Assembly (NCBI RefSeq): GCF_000732925.1
Contig: NZ_CP008953.1
Span: forward strand, 8,363,001-8,427,000
DNA from: Amycolatopsis japonica
GTDB lineage: Bacteria > Actinomycetota > Actinomycetes > Mycobacteriales > Pseudonocardiaceae
DNA: 64,000 bases
Direction of reading: 5' to 3'
The position numbers and the translations under genes were made by a program. Below, piece by piece: positions 35,780-43,871 of the stretch. Position 1 is the first letter of the stretch, and each line of letters starts with the position of its first letter. The notes beneath the pieces are model-generated. The model was not told where the DNA came from, made no database searches, and saw only the letters and a program-made list of their open reading frames with translations.

Positions 35780-36849
35780 CGCGAGGCACCGGCCAGCCGC
35801 CCGCGCGCGGCCGCGAGGACTTCGCCGGCGGCGATGGCCAGATGCCCGCGATGCCTCAGTACGAACTCACCGCGGTCGAGGGCCGCCGCGAGGGAGCGCT
35901 CGCGGCCCATCGAAGTGATGAGCGGAACGCCGACGGCGTCGGCGATCTCCTGCGGGATCAGCCCGGCGGGCGACGGCCCCCGTACCGCGACACCGATCCG
36001 TGACGCGTGGGGCTCGATCCTGGCGAGGACCTGTTTCGCCGCCGCGCAGGCACGGAGTTCGGCGGGGACGACGACCACGACCAGATCGGCGAGCCCGATC
36101 ACGGCGGACGTCTCGGCGCCGAAATACCTCGGCAGATCGCAGACGACCGTCCGTCCCGCTCGCCGTCCGGCGCACAGCACGCCTTCGATCGCATCGGGCC
36201 CCGGCCCTCGTCCTTCCCTGCCATAGGACACAAAGGACAGTGAGCCGGTCGCGTACTTCTTTCGCGGCAGGGCTTCGCTCAACGCGGCCATGGACACCCT
36301 GCCGCCGAGTTCGAGCTCCGGCCAGCGTGGCCCGCGATCCCGTTCGGCGGCGAGGAGGACGTCGACCCCGCCGCCGAGTGGATCGCAGTCGACGAGCAGC
36401 CCGCCGGTGCCGGACTTCTCCGCCCGGTACGCGACGGCGGCCGAAAGCACCGATGCCCCGGCCCCGCCTCGCCCGCCGATGATCCCGATGACGACGCCGT
36501 CGTCCCGTGGCGGCCCGTCGACGACATCGGCGAATTCGCCGATGAGGTCGCTTTCCTCGTCCGGCAGCGAAAGGACCTTCTCCGAACCGGTGTTGACGGC
36601 ACGCTCCCACGTGACCGGTGTCGGTGCGCCCTTGCAAACGAGCAGGACCTTGTTCCGCCGCAGCAGCCGGTTCGGCGCGCTCGCGGCCTCTTCGTCGAGC
36701 ACCACGAGCGGCGCACGGGCCCATCTCCCGCGTGCGGCGTCCAGATCGGGTGCTCGTTCGACCTCGCACCCCGCGGCCGCCGCCACGCGCAGGATCTCGT
36801 CGAGCAGGACGTCGTCTCCGGCGACGACGAGCGGATGTTCCGCGGTCAT
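35776..36849 (-). CDS. ssd: Ssd/CpaE-like MinD-family protein
   Basis: 357 residues. An N-terminal receiver-like part (about residues 1-110) is followed by a MinD/ParA-type domain. The deviant Walker A is IIGGRGGAGASVLSAAV, lacking both lysines of KGGxGKS. DCDPLGGGVD matches the switch I region and VVCDLPRY the Walker B strand. The lack of lysines is known for Ssd (Rv3660c), which affects septum formation in M. tuberculosis. It probably localises the Tad machinery. It is the first gene of the Tad operon. Confidence 0.85.
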   Translation of the reverse strand: MTAEHPLVVAGDDVLLDEILRVAAAAGCEVERAPDLDAARGRWARAPLVVLDEEAASAPNRLLRRNKVLLVCKGAPTPVTWERAVNTGSEKVLSLPDEESDLIGEFADVVDGPPRDDGVVIGIIGGRGGAGASVLSAAVAYRAEKSGTGGLLVDCDPLGGGVDVLLAAERDRGPRWPELELGGRVSMAALSEALPRKKYATGSLSFVSYGREGRGPGPDAIEGVLCAGRRAGRTVVCDLPRYFGAETSAVIGLADLVVVVVPAELRACAAAKQVLARIEPHASRIGVAVRGPSPAGLIPQEIADAVGVPLITSMGRERSLAAALDRGEFVLRHRGHLAIAAGEVLAAARGRLAGASR

Positions 36850-36936
36850 GACTCCCCCAGTGATTCGGTCGGACTCGGGTGATCACTCCACGGTCGCGCC
36901 GCTTCCCCACCCCGCACAACGCCATTCCGCCCCGCC

Positions 36937-36981
36937 TGTGGACAACTGGGGTGTTGTGGACAACTGGGGTGTTGTGGACAA
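36937..36981 (-). promoter_or_regulatory. Three tandem DnaA boxes, 18 bp apart
   Basis: TGTGGACAA (TTGTCCACA on the other strand) occurs at 36937-36945, 36955-36963 and 36973-36981, within an 18-bp direct repeat TGTGGACAACTGGGGTGT. All three are perfect matches to the actinobacterial DnaA box and point the same way. They lie 88-132 bp upstream of the Ssd start codon. The 581-bp gap (36850-37430) also holds a hairpin at 37171-37206. Confidence 0.7.
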
Positions 36982-37170
36982 CTCCGCCGCGGGAAACCGG
37001 TTTCCCGCGATTTCCGTCGGCCCTTTCCGCTATGGGCCACGGAGCGGGACAGAACTCAAGAAACCCTTGAGAGAAAGGAAAGTTAACGAACTCCGGCCGA
37101 TTCCGCCTTGTCCTGACGAGGTTTCCGCGGCCGACAAGGTCTGAACCATTGGTACGACGGGGAAATAGGA

Positions 37171-37206
37171 GGCGGCCCTCGCCAGGGGGGAGGGACGAGG
37201 GCCGCC
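37171..37206 (+). promoter_or_regulatory. Stem-loop upstream of the HAD gene
   Basis: GGCGGCCCTCG and CGAGGGCCGCC form a perfect 11-bp stem with a 14-nt G-rich loop, followed by GTTCAG...CTGAAC arms. It lies 225 bp before the HAD start. It could be a leader structure or a terminator; no T-run follows. Confidence 0.4.
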
Positions 37207-37430
37207 TGGGGTTCAGCCCCGGGGGGTCGGACTGAACCTGGGCCCGGTGCAACACCGGACAATCTCACTGTAACTCCGATACCGGCCCGTTGCGGGCGGC
37301 GCCGGTACCCACAATTCGATAACGGCACGACGCGCCGGATCGGGTACGCGGTCGTGAATTTTCCACCGCCGTATCCCGATCGTGGTCGACCAACGGGCGC
37401 CCGGCCGTACCGCTCTCCTATCCTTGGCGA

Positions 37431-38228
37431 GTGGACCGACCCAGCACGACGCCGAGCCAGGTCGCGGCGTTCTTCGATCTCGACAAGACGATCATCGCGT
37501 CATCGAGCGCATTGGCCTTCAGCAAGCCACTTTTGCGCGAAGGCCTGATCAACCGACGAGCCGCGCTTCGCAGTGCGTACGCCCAACTCGTCTTCTCGCT
37601 CGCGGGTGCGGACGCGGCGAAGACCGAGCGGATGCGAGCCGAGGTTTCCGCGCTGTGCACCGGATGGGACGTCGCGCAGGTGTCCGCGATCGTCCGCGAA
37701 ACGCTGCACGACGTCGTCGACCCGCTCGTGTACGCGGAGGCCGCGGAACTGATCTCGTCCCATCGCGCGGACGGGCACGACGTCGTGGTGCTGTCGGCGA
37801 CCGGCGAGGAAGTCGTCGCGCCGGTCGCGGAAATGCTCGGCGCGACGCGCAGCGTGGCCACGCGGATGCAGATCGTGGACGGCCGTTACTCGGGCGAAGT
37901 CGATTTCTACTGCTACGGCGAGAACAAGGCCGTCGCCGCGAAGCAGCTCGCGGCGACGTACGGCTACGACCTCACCCAGTGCCACGCGTACACCGACTCG
38001 AGCACCGACATCCCGCTCCTCGAGGTCGTGGGACGGCCGCACGCGGTCAACCCCGACCGCGTCCTGCGCAAGCACGCGACGGAACAGGGCTGGGAGATCC
38101 TCGCCTTCGAGCACCCGATGTCGCTGCGGACCCGGATCCCCGCACGGTCGGCCGGCCTGGTCGCGCTCGGCGCCTTCGCGGCGGGGGCCACCTGGTACGG
38201 CTACAACCGGCGCAAACGCACCCGCTGA
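37431..38228 (+). CDS. HAD-IB phosphatase, SerB-like, with C-terminal membrane segment
   Basis: 265 residues from GTG 37431. The HAD nucleophile motif is FFDLDKTI (residues 13-20), motif II is VVVLSATGE, and the late motif is YTDSSTDIPLLEVVG. A hydrophobic stretch near residues 241-258 is followed by a basic RRKRTR end. A TATCCT hexamer ends six nt before the GTG, which suggests a leaderless message. It corresponds to Rv3661. The substrate is a small phosphate ester; phosphoserine is possible but unproven. Confidence 0.88.
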   Translation: MDRPSTTPSQVAAFFDLDKTIIASSSALAFSKPLLREGLINRRAALRSAYAQLVFSLAGADAAKTERMRAEVSALCTGWDVAQVSAIVRETLHDVVDPLVYAEAAELISSHRADGHDVVVLSATGEEVVAPVAEMLGATRSVATRMQIVDGRYSGEVDFYCYGENKAVAAKQLAATYGYDLTQCHAYTDSSTDIPLLEVVGRPHAVNPDRVLRKHATEQGWEILAFEHPMSLRTRIPARSAGLVALGAFAAGATWYGYNRRKRTR

Positions 38229-38347
38229 GCACGCACCCACACGGCGGTACCGGGCCGGTTTTCGCAGTCAGGGCCGCGAATTGTCCGTCGCGGAGGGTAC
38301 CCGTGTCACTAGATCGAGCCTCTGTACCGGTGCACCCGTCTGCGCAC

Positions 38348-38376
38348 TTGAAGTGACCCGGCTCACGGCGTAGAAA
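38348..38376 (+). promoter_or_regulatory. Candidate promoter of the Ms1-like RNA
   Basis: TTGAAG (38348-38353) and TAGAAA (38371-38376) are separated by 17 bp and fit a housekeeping sigma promoter (TTGACA/TANNNT) reasonably well. A start near 38383 would place the RNA just before its first hairpin. Confidence 0.45.
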
Positions 38377-38382
38377 GTAGGT

Positions 38383-38632
38383 GCGGACGTTCGGTCGGCC
38401 AGGGAACAGGTAGAAGAGAAGCCTGTTCCACCCCGGCGAATCTCCGTGTGCGGACACCGGGTACCCACGCGCAGCGCGCCGCGGGAGGCTCGTCGTCTAG
38501 GGACTGCGTACCGGGACGCCGGACGCCGAGTCCATGAAGGTACGACCAGAGTTGCACGCTTGGTCGCCCGAGTTGCCCGCACTGACTGGCGGCGCCCGCC
38601 GGCTTCGGCCGACGGGCGCCGCCAGTGTTTTG
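38383..38632 (+). ncRNA. Ms1 (MTS2823-like) RNA polymerase-binding small RNA, probable
   Basis: No protein of more than 60 codons with plausible features fits this stretch. It starts after a promoter-like pair, has a perfect 8-bp hairpin GGAACAGG/CCTGTTCC at 38403-38429, and ends in a strong TTCG-capped terminator followed by GTTTTG. In M. tuberculosis the abundant RNA MTS2823 (Ms1) lies immediately downstream of Rv3661 on the same strand, and the gene just upstream here is the Rv3661-type HAD phosphatase. Ms1 binds core RNA polymerase in stationary phase. Size (about 250 nt) is near that of known Ms1 (about 300 nt). Ends are approximate. Confidence 0.65.
38585..38630 (+). terminator. Strong intrinsic terminator
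   Basis: ACTGGCGGCGCCCG pairs perfectly with CGGGCGCCGCCAGT; inside, one mismatch and a GGC-TTCG-GCC cap complete a roughly 18-bp stem, followed by GTTTTG. It is the only such T-tailed hairpin in the neighbourhood and would end the Ms1-like RNA. Confidence 0.85.
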
Positions 38633-38803
38633 CCCAGGTTTTCAAGCGTGACAGGCCCGTTCGCGTCCCTTTGTGTATGAACGGACCGTTCGTGCGGGTG
38701 GCCGATGGACAAGCAAAGTGCTCGTGGGTAGCTTCCGGATATCAGTGCTTCCAGGTGGACTTCTTTCCACCTGAGAGTCAGGCACGAATCTGGGAGGCTT
38801 GAG

Positions 38804-40609
38804 GTGACGACCCGAATCGCGCACGCCCGTCATCGGAGGATCCATGCGCTCGCCCTGCCCCTCGCGGGCCTGCTCGCCCTGGGTGTCGCGGGCGTACCGG
38901 CGACCGCGCAGCCGGTGACGGCCGACGCGGAGGCGCAGCGGGCGCTGCGCGGGTTGACCCTGGAGCAGAAGGTCGGGCAGCTCTTCGTCACGTGGGTGAA
39001 CGGGAAGTCGGCCGACGAGGTCAACGCCAAGAACAAGGCCGACTTCGGCGTGGACACCCCCGCGCAGGTGATCGAGAAGTACCACCTGGGCGGCGTCATC
39101 TACTTCAACAACGACAGCCGCGACAACTTCGACGACCCGGTGCAGGTCGCCAAGCTGTCGAACGGGCTCCAGCGGGCGGCCCTCCGCAGCGGCGCCCGCA
39201 TCCCGTTGCAGATCGCGACCGACCAGGAAGGCGGCACGGTCACCCGGATGGGTGCCCCCGCCACCGAACTGCCGAACGCGATGGCGATCTCGGCCGGCCG
39301 TGACACCAAGGCCGCGCAGGACGCCGCCCGGATCCTCGGGCACGAACTGCGCGCCGTCGGCATCAACCAGGACTTCGCCCCCGACGCCGACGTGAACTCG
39401 AACCCGGCGAACCCGGTGATCGGCGTCCGCTCCTTCTCCGGCCGCCCGGAGCTGGCGAGCCAGTTCGTCGAAGCCCAGGTCAGGGGCTTCCAGAACTCCG
39501 GCCGACGCTCCGAGACGGTGTCCGCCGCCGCGAAGCACTTCCCCGGCCACGGCGACGCGGCCACCGACAGTCACCACGAGCTGCCCCGGATCGACCGGAG
39601 CGAGGCCAGCTGGCGCGAGACCGACGTGCCGCCGTTCAAGGCCGCCATCAAGGCGGGCATCGACTCGATCATGAGCGCGCACATCCAGTTCCCCAGCCTC
39701 GACCCGTCGGGCGAGCCGGCCACGCTGTCGAAGCCGATCCTCACCGGCAAGCTGCGCGAAGAGCTCGGATACCGCGGAGTCGTCGTCACCGACTCCCTCT
39801 CGATGGACGCGGTGCGCGAGATGCACAGCGACGCGGAGATCCCGGTGCTGGCCCTCAAGGCGGGTATCGACCAGCTGCTCATGCCGGTGAACCTCGAACT
39901 GGCGATCAACTCGGTACTCGACGCCGTCCGCAAGGGCGAACTGACCGAGCGGCGTATCGACGAGAGCGTCCTGCGGGTGCTGAAGCTCAAGCTGAACCGC
40001 GGCATCCTGACCTCGCCGTTCGTCGACCCGGCCAAGGTGATGTCGAAGGTCGGTGTCCCGGCCAACCTCGCGACCGCGCAGGGCATCGCCGACCGGTCGG
40101 TCACCGCGATCCGCAACGACGGCGGTGTCCTGCCGCTCAAGCAGCAGCCCGCGAAGACCCTCGTGACCGGCTGGGGCGCGACCACGACGACGTCGCTGGC
40201 CGCGAAGCTCACCGCGCACGGCACGCAGGCGACCGCGCTGCAGACCGGCCAGACGCCGACGGACGCGCAGATCGCGCAAGCGGCCGCAGCGGCCAAGAAC
40301 GTCGACCTCGTCGTCGTGCTGACCAACAACGTCGGCACGTATCCGTTGCAGGGCAAGCTGTTGCAGGCACTCGCCGACACCGGGAAGCCCGTCGTCGCAG
40401 TCGCCGCCCAAATTCCCTACGACGCCGGCTACGAGAACCCGATCAAGACGTGGCTCGCCACGTACGGCTACATCACGCCTTCGCTCGAAGCGCTGGCGAA
40501 GGTGATCCTCGGGAAGGTGACGCCGCAGGGCAAGCTGCCGGTCGACGTTCCCGCGGGCAAGGACGTGGGCACGGTGAAGTACCCCTTCGGCCACGGGCTG
40601 ACCTGGTGA
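38804..40609 (+). CDS. nagZ: Secreted GH3 beta-N-acetylglucosaminidase (NagZ type)
   Basis: 601 residues with a signal peptide (basic HRRIHALALPLAG, cleavage near ATAQ at about 36). The NagZ signature KHFPGHGDAATDSHHELP is at about residue 250; the His of DSHH is the catalytic acid/base loop. VVVTDSLSMDAV near residue 330 has the nucleophile Asp. A C-terminal domain (about 400-600) follows, as in the two-domain NagZ of Bacillus. It removes GlcNAc from peptidoglycan ends. Its stop overlaps the next gene by 4 nt. It starts a MurNAc recycling cluster. Confidence 0.92.
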   Translation: MTTRIAHARHRRIHALALPLAGLLALGVAGVPATAQPVTADAEAQRALRGLTLEQKVGQLFVTWVNGKSADEVNAKNKADFGVDTPAQVIEKYHLGGVIYFNNDSRDNFDDPVQVAKLSNGLQRAALRSGARIPLQIATDQEGGTVTRMGAPATELPNAMAISAGRDTKAAQDAARILGHELRAVGINQDFAPDADVNSNPANPVIGVRSFSGRPELASQFVEAQVRGFQNSGRRSETVSAAAKHFPGHGDAATDSHHELPRIDRSEASWRETDVPPFKAAIKAGIDSIMSAHIQFPSLDPSGEPATLSKPILTGKLREELGYRGVVVTDSLSMDAVREMHSDAEIPVLALKAGIDQLLMPVNLELAINSVLDAVRKGELTERRIDESVLRVLKLKLNRGILTSPFVDPAKVMSKVGVPANLATAQGIADRSVTAIRNDGGVLPLKQQPAKTLVTGWGATTTTSLAAKLTAHGTQATALQTGQTPTDAQIAQAAAAAKNVDLVVVLTNNVGTYPLQGKLLQALADTGKPVVAVAAQIPYDAGYENPIKTWLATYGYITPSLEALAKVILGKVTPQGKLPVDVPAGKDVGTVKYPFGHGLTW

Positions 40610-41874
40610 ACCTCAACCGCCGCCACTTCCTCGCCACCGGCGCGCTCGCGGTCCCCGCGCTGACGGCCGGGTCCTCGGTCGCGGGGGCCCAGCCGGAAAG
40701 CGAGAGCAAAGGTCCCCCGCTCACCCGCACCGGAGCGGACGTGCTCGCCGCCCGGGGCTGGGCACCGCTGTCCGGCCGCAAGCTCGGCGTGCTGTCGAAT
40801 CCGACGGGTGTGCTGGCGAGCGGCGACCACATCGTCGACTCGATGGTCGCCGCCGGGGTCCGGCCGCTCGCCGCGTTCGGGCCGGAGCACGGGTTTCGCG
40901 GCAGCGCGCAGGCAGGCGGCTCCGAGGGCGACTACACCGACCCGCGCACCGGCGTGCCGGTGTACGACGCGTACGGCGCCGACGCGACGAAGCTCGCCGG
41001 GATGTTCACGAAGGCGGGCGTCGACACCGTCGTCTTCGACATCGCCGACGTCGGCGCGCGGTTCTACACCTACATCTGGTCGCTGTACACGGCGATGGTC
41101 GCGGCGGCGAAGGTCGGTGCGGCGGTCGTCGTACTGGACCGGCCGAATCCGCTCGGTGGCAAGGCCGCCGGGCCGATGCTGGACCCGGCGTTCGCCTCGG
41201 GTGTCGGCCGGAAGCCGATCGTGCAGCAGCACGGCATGACCGTCGGCGAACTCGCGCGCTTCTTCGCGGCCGAGTTCCTGCCGGCCGAAGGGGTCACGCC
41301 GGGCAAGCTCGAGATCGTCGAAGTGCGTGATTGGCGCCGTGATCAGCTCTTCGCCCGCACCGGGCTGACCTGGGTCCCGCCGAGCCCGAACATGCCGACG
41401 CCGGACACCGCGCTCGTCTATCCCGGCACCGGGATGTTCGAGGGCACCGTGTTCTCCGAAGGCCGGGGCACCACCAGGCCGTTCGAGATCATCGGCGCGC
41501 CGGGCCTCGACTGGCGCTGGCGCGAGAAGCTCGGCGAACTACGGCTTCCCGGAGTGAAGTTCCGTGAGGCCTACTTCGTGCCGACGTTCGGCAAGTTCGT
41601 CAACGAACCCTGCGGCGGCGTGCAGGTGACGATCACCGATCCGCGGGCGTTCGACGCCATCCGCACCGCGGTCACCATGTTCGTCACCGCGAAACAGGTG
41701 CATCCGGACAAGTTCAAATGGCGCCCCGACAATTTCCTCGACAAGCTCTCGGGCTCCGCCAGGCTGCGCACGATGATCGACAAGGGCGCCGGGGTGGACG
41801 AGATCGTCGGGTCCTGGCAGGCGGAACTGGCCGAGTTCGACCGGAAACGCCGCCGCCATCTCATCTATCGCTGA
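40606..41874 (+). CDS. namZ: Exo-beta-N-acetylmuramidase NamZ (DUF1343/GH171)
   Basis: 422 residues from GTG 40606 (GTGA overlap with nagZ). A twin-arginine signal NRRHFLATGALAVPALTAG directs Tat export. The DUF1343 body shows GVLSNPTGV, FGPEHGFRG, VDTVVFDIADVGARFYTYIW, VVLDRPNPLGG, PSPNMPTPDTALVYPGTGMFEGT and SEGRGTTRPFEIIGAP, all strong family blocks. In Bacillus subtilis, NamZ (YbbC) releases terminal MurNAc after NagZ action. The gene order nagZ-namZ supports the same task here. Confidence 0.92.
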   Translation: MNLNRRHFLATGALAVPALTAGSSVAGAQPESESKGPPLTRTGADVLAARGWAPLSGRKLGVLSNPTGVLASGDHIVDSMVAAGVRPLAAFGPEHGFRGSAQAGGSEGDYTDPRTGVPVYDAYGADATKLAGMFTKAGVDTVVFDIADVGARFYTYIWSLYTAMVAAAKVGAAVVVLDRPNPLGGKAAGPMLDPAFASGVGRKPIVQQHGMTVGELARFFAAEFLPAEGVTPGKLEIVEVRDWRRDQLFARTGLTWVPPSPNMPTPDTALVYPGTGMFEGTVFSEGRGTTRPFEIIGAPGLDWRWREKLGELRLPGVKFREAYFVPTFGKFVNEPCGGVQVTITDPRAFDAIRTAVTMFVTAKQVHPDKFKWRPDNFLDKLSGSARLRTMIDKGAGVDEIVGSWQAELAEFDRKRRRHLIYR

Positions 41875-41885
41875 GGGGAACGACC

Positions 41886-43661
41886 TTGCGTGTTAGGAAG
41901 ATCCTGATCGCGGCCGTCTCCGTACTGGTCGCGGCGACCACGCTGTCGACGGCGGGAGCACAGGCGATTCCGGGTACCGGGCAACAGGGAAACGGCGCGG
42001 CTGGCCGGTTCGACAAGCCGCGTGGGGGCTTCGCGCCCGCGTCCACCGTGCTGCGCGATGGCGCGCCCTCGGAGGTCGGCCTCGACCCCGAGCCGATCAA
42101 GGCGGCCGAGCGGTTCATCGAGAGCTGGACGAAGCCGGACGCCACCGGGCATCCGCACTTCTCCGGGGCGGTCGGCCTGCTCGCGCACGACGGCGTGGTC
42201 GTCGAGCGCCAGGCCGTCGGCGGCGCGGTCCGCTACGCCGACGCCAAGGGCACGGAACTGCCGCCCGAGCAGCAGGTGCCGATGCGCGCGGACACCATCT
42301 TCGACATGGCCTCGATCTCGAAGCTGTTCACCTCCATCGCGGTGATGCAGCTGGCCGAGTCGGGCAAGGTGGACATCTCGGCGCCGGTGGTGCGGTATCT
42401 GCCGGAGTTCGGGGTGAACGGCAAGGAGTCCGTCACCGTCCAGCAGCTGCTCACCCACGTCTCGGGCTTCGCCGCGACACCGCTCCCGTCGCTGTGGGAG
42501 GGCTACCCGGACATCCCGTCCCGCCGGAAGGCCGTCCTCGACAGCCCGCTGAAGAACGCGCCGGGCAGCACGTACCTCTACTCCGACATCAACCTGCTGA
42601 CGCTCGGCTTCCTGGTCGAGAAGGTGGCCGGAGCTCCGCTGGACAAGGTCGTCCAGGACCGCATTTCCGCGCCTCTGGGTCTGGTCGACACCGGGTACAA
42701 CCCGCCTGCGTCGAAACTCGCGAGGGTCGCGGCGACCGAGTACGCCGCGAAGCCGCCGCGGGGGCTCGTACGCGGCGAAGTGCACGACGAGAACGCTTGG
42801 TCCTTGGGCGGTGTCGCCGGGCACGCGGGCGTGTTCTCCACGGCGCCCGACATGGCGGTGCTGGCGCAGACCATCCTCAACGGCGGCGCGTACCGCGGTC
42901 ACCGGATCCTCCGCGAGGAGACCGTGCGGGCGATGCTGACGAACTACAACCACAAGTTCCCCGACAACGCGCACGGGCTCGGCTTCGAACTCGACCAGCC
43001 TTGGTACATGGGAGCGCTGTCGGCACCGTCGACCGCCGGGCACACCGGCTTCACCGGGACCTCGCTGGTGATCGACCCGCTGTCGCGGTCGTTCGCGATC
43101 CTGCTCACCAACCGCGTGCACCCGACGCGGAACTGGGGCTCGATCAACCTCGCCAGGGAGACGTGGGCGAGTTCGCTCGCGAAGGCGATGGCCGTCCGCC
43201 CGGCGCACGGCCGCGAAGCGTGGTTCAGCGGCGCCGGGGACGTCTCCACGGCCACGCTCACGACCCCGCCGTTACAGACGCGCGGCGGGCCGCTGAAGGT
43301 CTCCTTCGACACCTTCGTGGACACCGAAGGTCCCTCGGATTCGCTGTTCCTGGAAATAAGTACCGACGGCGGAGCCACCTGGAAATCGATTACCCTGCGT
43401 GCGTCCGGACCAGGCGCCCCCGCCGGGGACCGAACCGGGCTCGGCGGGCATGGACATCGCGCTTGGTGGCGGGCAGCCGCCGAGGTGTCACAAAGCTCAC
43501 AAATCACCCTCCGCTGGCGTTACACGACCGATGCCCGTTACACCGGACGGGGAATTTCTTTGGACGGTGTGAAAGTCACTGAACGCGGCCGCATACTGCT
43601 GGACAGTGAGCATAATCCCCCTACTTTCGTCGCTACCGGCTGGAAGTTGAGCACTAGGTAG
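41886..43661 (+). CDS. Secreted AmiE-like serine hydrolase (class C beta-lactamase fold)
   Basis: 591 residues from TTG 41886, with GAGGGGA upstream and a signal peptide (cleavage near AQAIPG). Residues about 70-435 are the class C beta-lactamase/DD-peptidase fold: SISK (SxxK) near residue 144, YSD (YxN-like) near residue 236, and HTG near residue 387. Residues about 440-590 form an extra beta-sandwich-like domain. B. subtilis amiE (ybbE) beside nagZ and namZ encodes the same fold and acts as a MurNAc-peptide amidase, so this role is likely. It lies 11 bp after namZ. Confidence 0.82.
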   Translation: MRVRKILIAAVSVLVAATTLSTAGAQAIPGTGQQGNGAAGRFDKPRGGFAPASTVLRDGAPSEVGLDPEPIKAAERFIESWTKPDATGHPHFSGAVGLLAHDGVVVERQAVGGAVRYADAKGTELPPEQQVPMRADTIFDMASISKLFTSIAVMQLAESGKVDISAPVVRYLPEFGVNGKESVTVQQLLTHVSGFAATPLPSLWEGYPDIPSRRKAVLDSPLKNAPGSTYLYSDINLLTLGFLVEKVAGAPLDKVVQDRISAPLGLVDTGYNPPASKLARVAATEYAAKPPRGLVRGEVHDENAWSLGGVAGHAGVFSTAPDMAVLAQTILNGGAYRGHRILREETVRAMLTNYNHKFPDNAHGLGFELDQPWYMGALSAPSTAGHTGFTGTSLVIDPLSRSFAILLTNRVHPTRNWGSINLARETWASSLAKAMAVRPAHGREAWFSGAGDVSTATLTTPPLQTRGGPLKVSFDTFVDTEGPSDSLFLEISTDGGATWKSITLRASGPGAPAGDRTGLGGHGHRAWWRAAAEVSQSSQITLRWRYTTDARYTGRGISLDGVKVTERGRILLDSEHNPPTFVATGWKLSTR

Positions 43662-43748
43662 CCAATCGGCTCCGATGTGCTGACCGGACCGCCCCGTTGA
43701 CCGGGACACAGCCCCTTGCGTCGCGACACTAAGTTGCCAAGTCGTTAG

Positions 43749-43782
43749 CTCGACCTCGTTAACGGCCTCGACCTGGTTAGCG
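43749..43782 (+). promoter_or_regulatory. Direct repeats upstream of murR
   Basis: CTCGACCTCGTTAACG (43749-43764) and CTCGACCTGGTTAGCG (43767-43782) match at 14 of 16 positions and are 18 bp apart. They lie 90-120 bp before the MurR start and about 90 bp after the AmiE-like gene. They are candidate sites for MurR. A possible promoter (TTGCGA 43833, TAGCCT 43858) ends 8 nt before the ATG, suggesting a leaderless message. Confidence 0.4.
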
Positions 43783-43871
43783 ACTTTCTGGTCAACGATT
43801 AATCGCAAATCGAATCCGCAGACACGGATAGGTTGCGATCTTCCCGAAGGGTGTGGGTAGCCTTGTCGCAG

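Noticed and set aside
38675..38700. GAACGGACCGTTC mini-palindrome as a LexA box
   Set aside because: The half-sites are five bases apart rather than four, and the arms match the palindrome family better.
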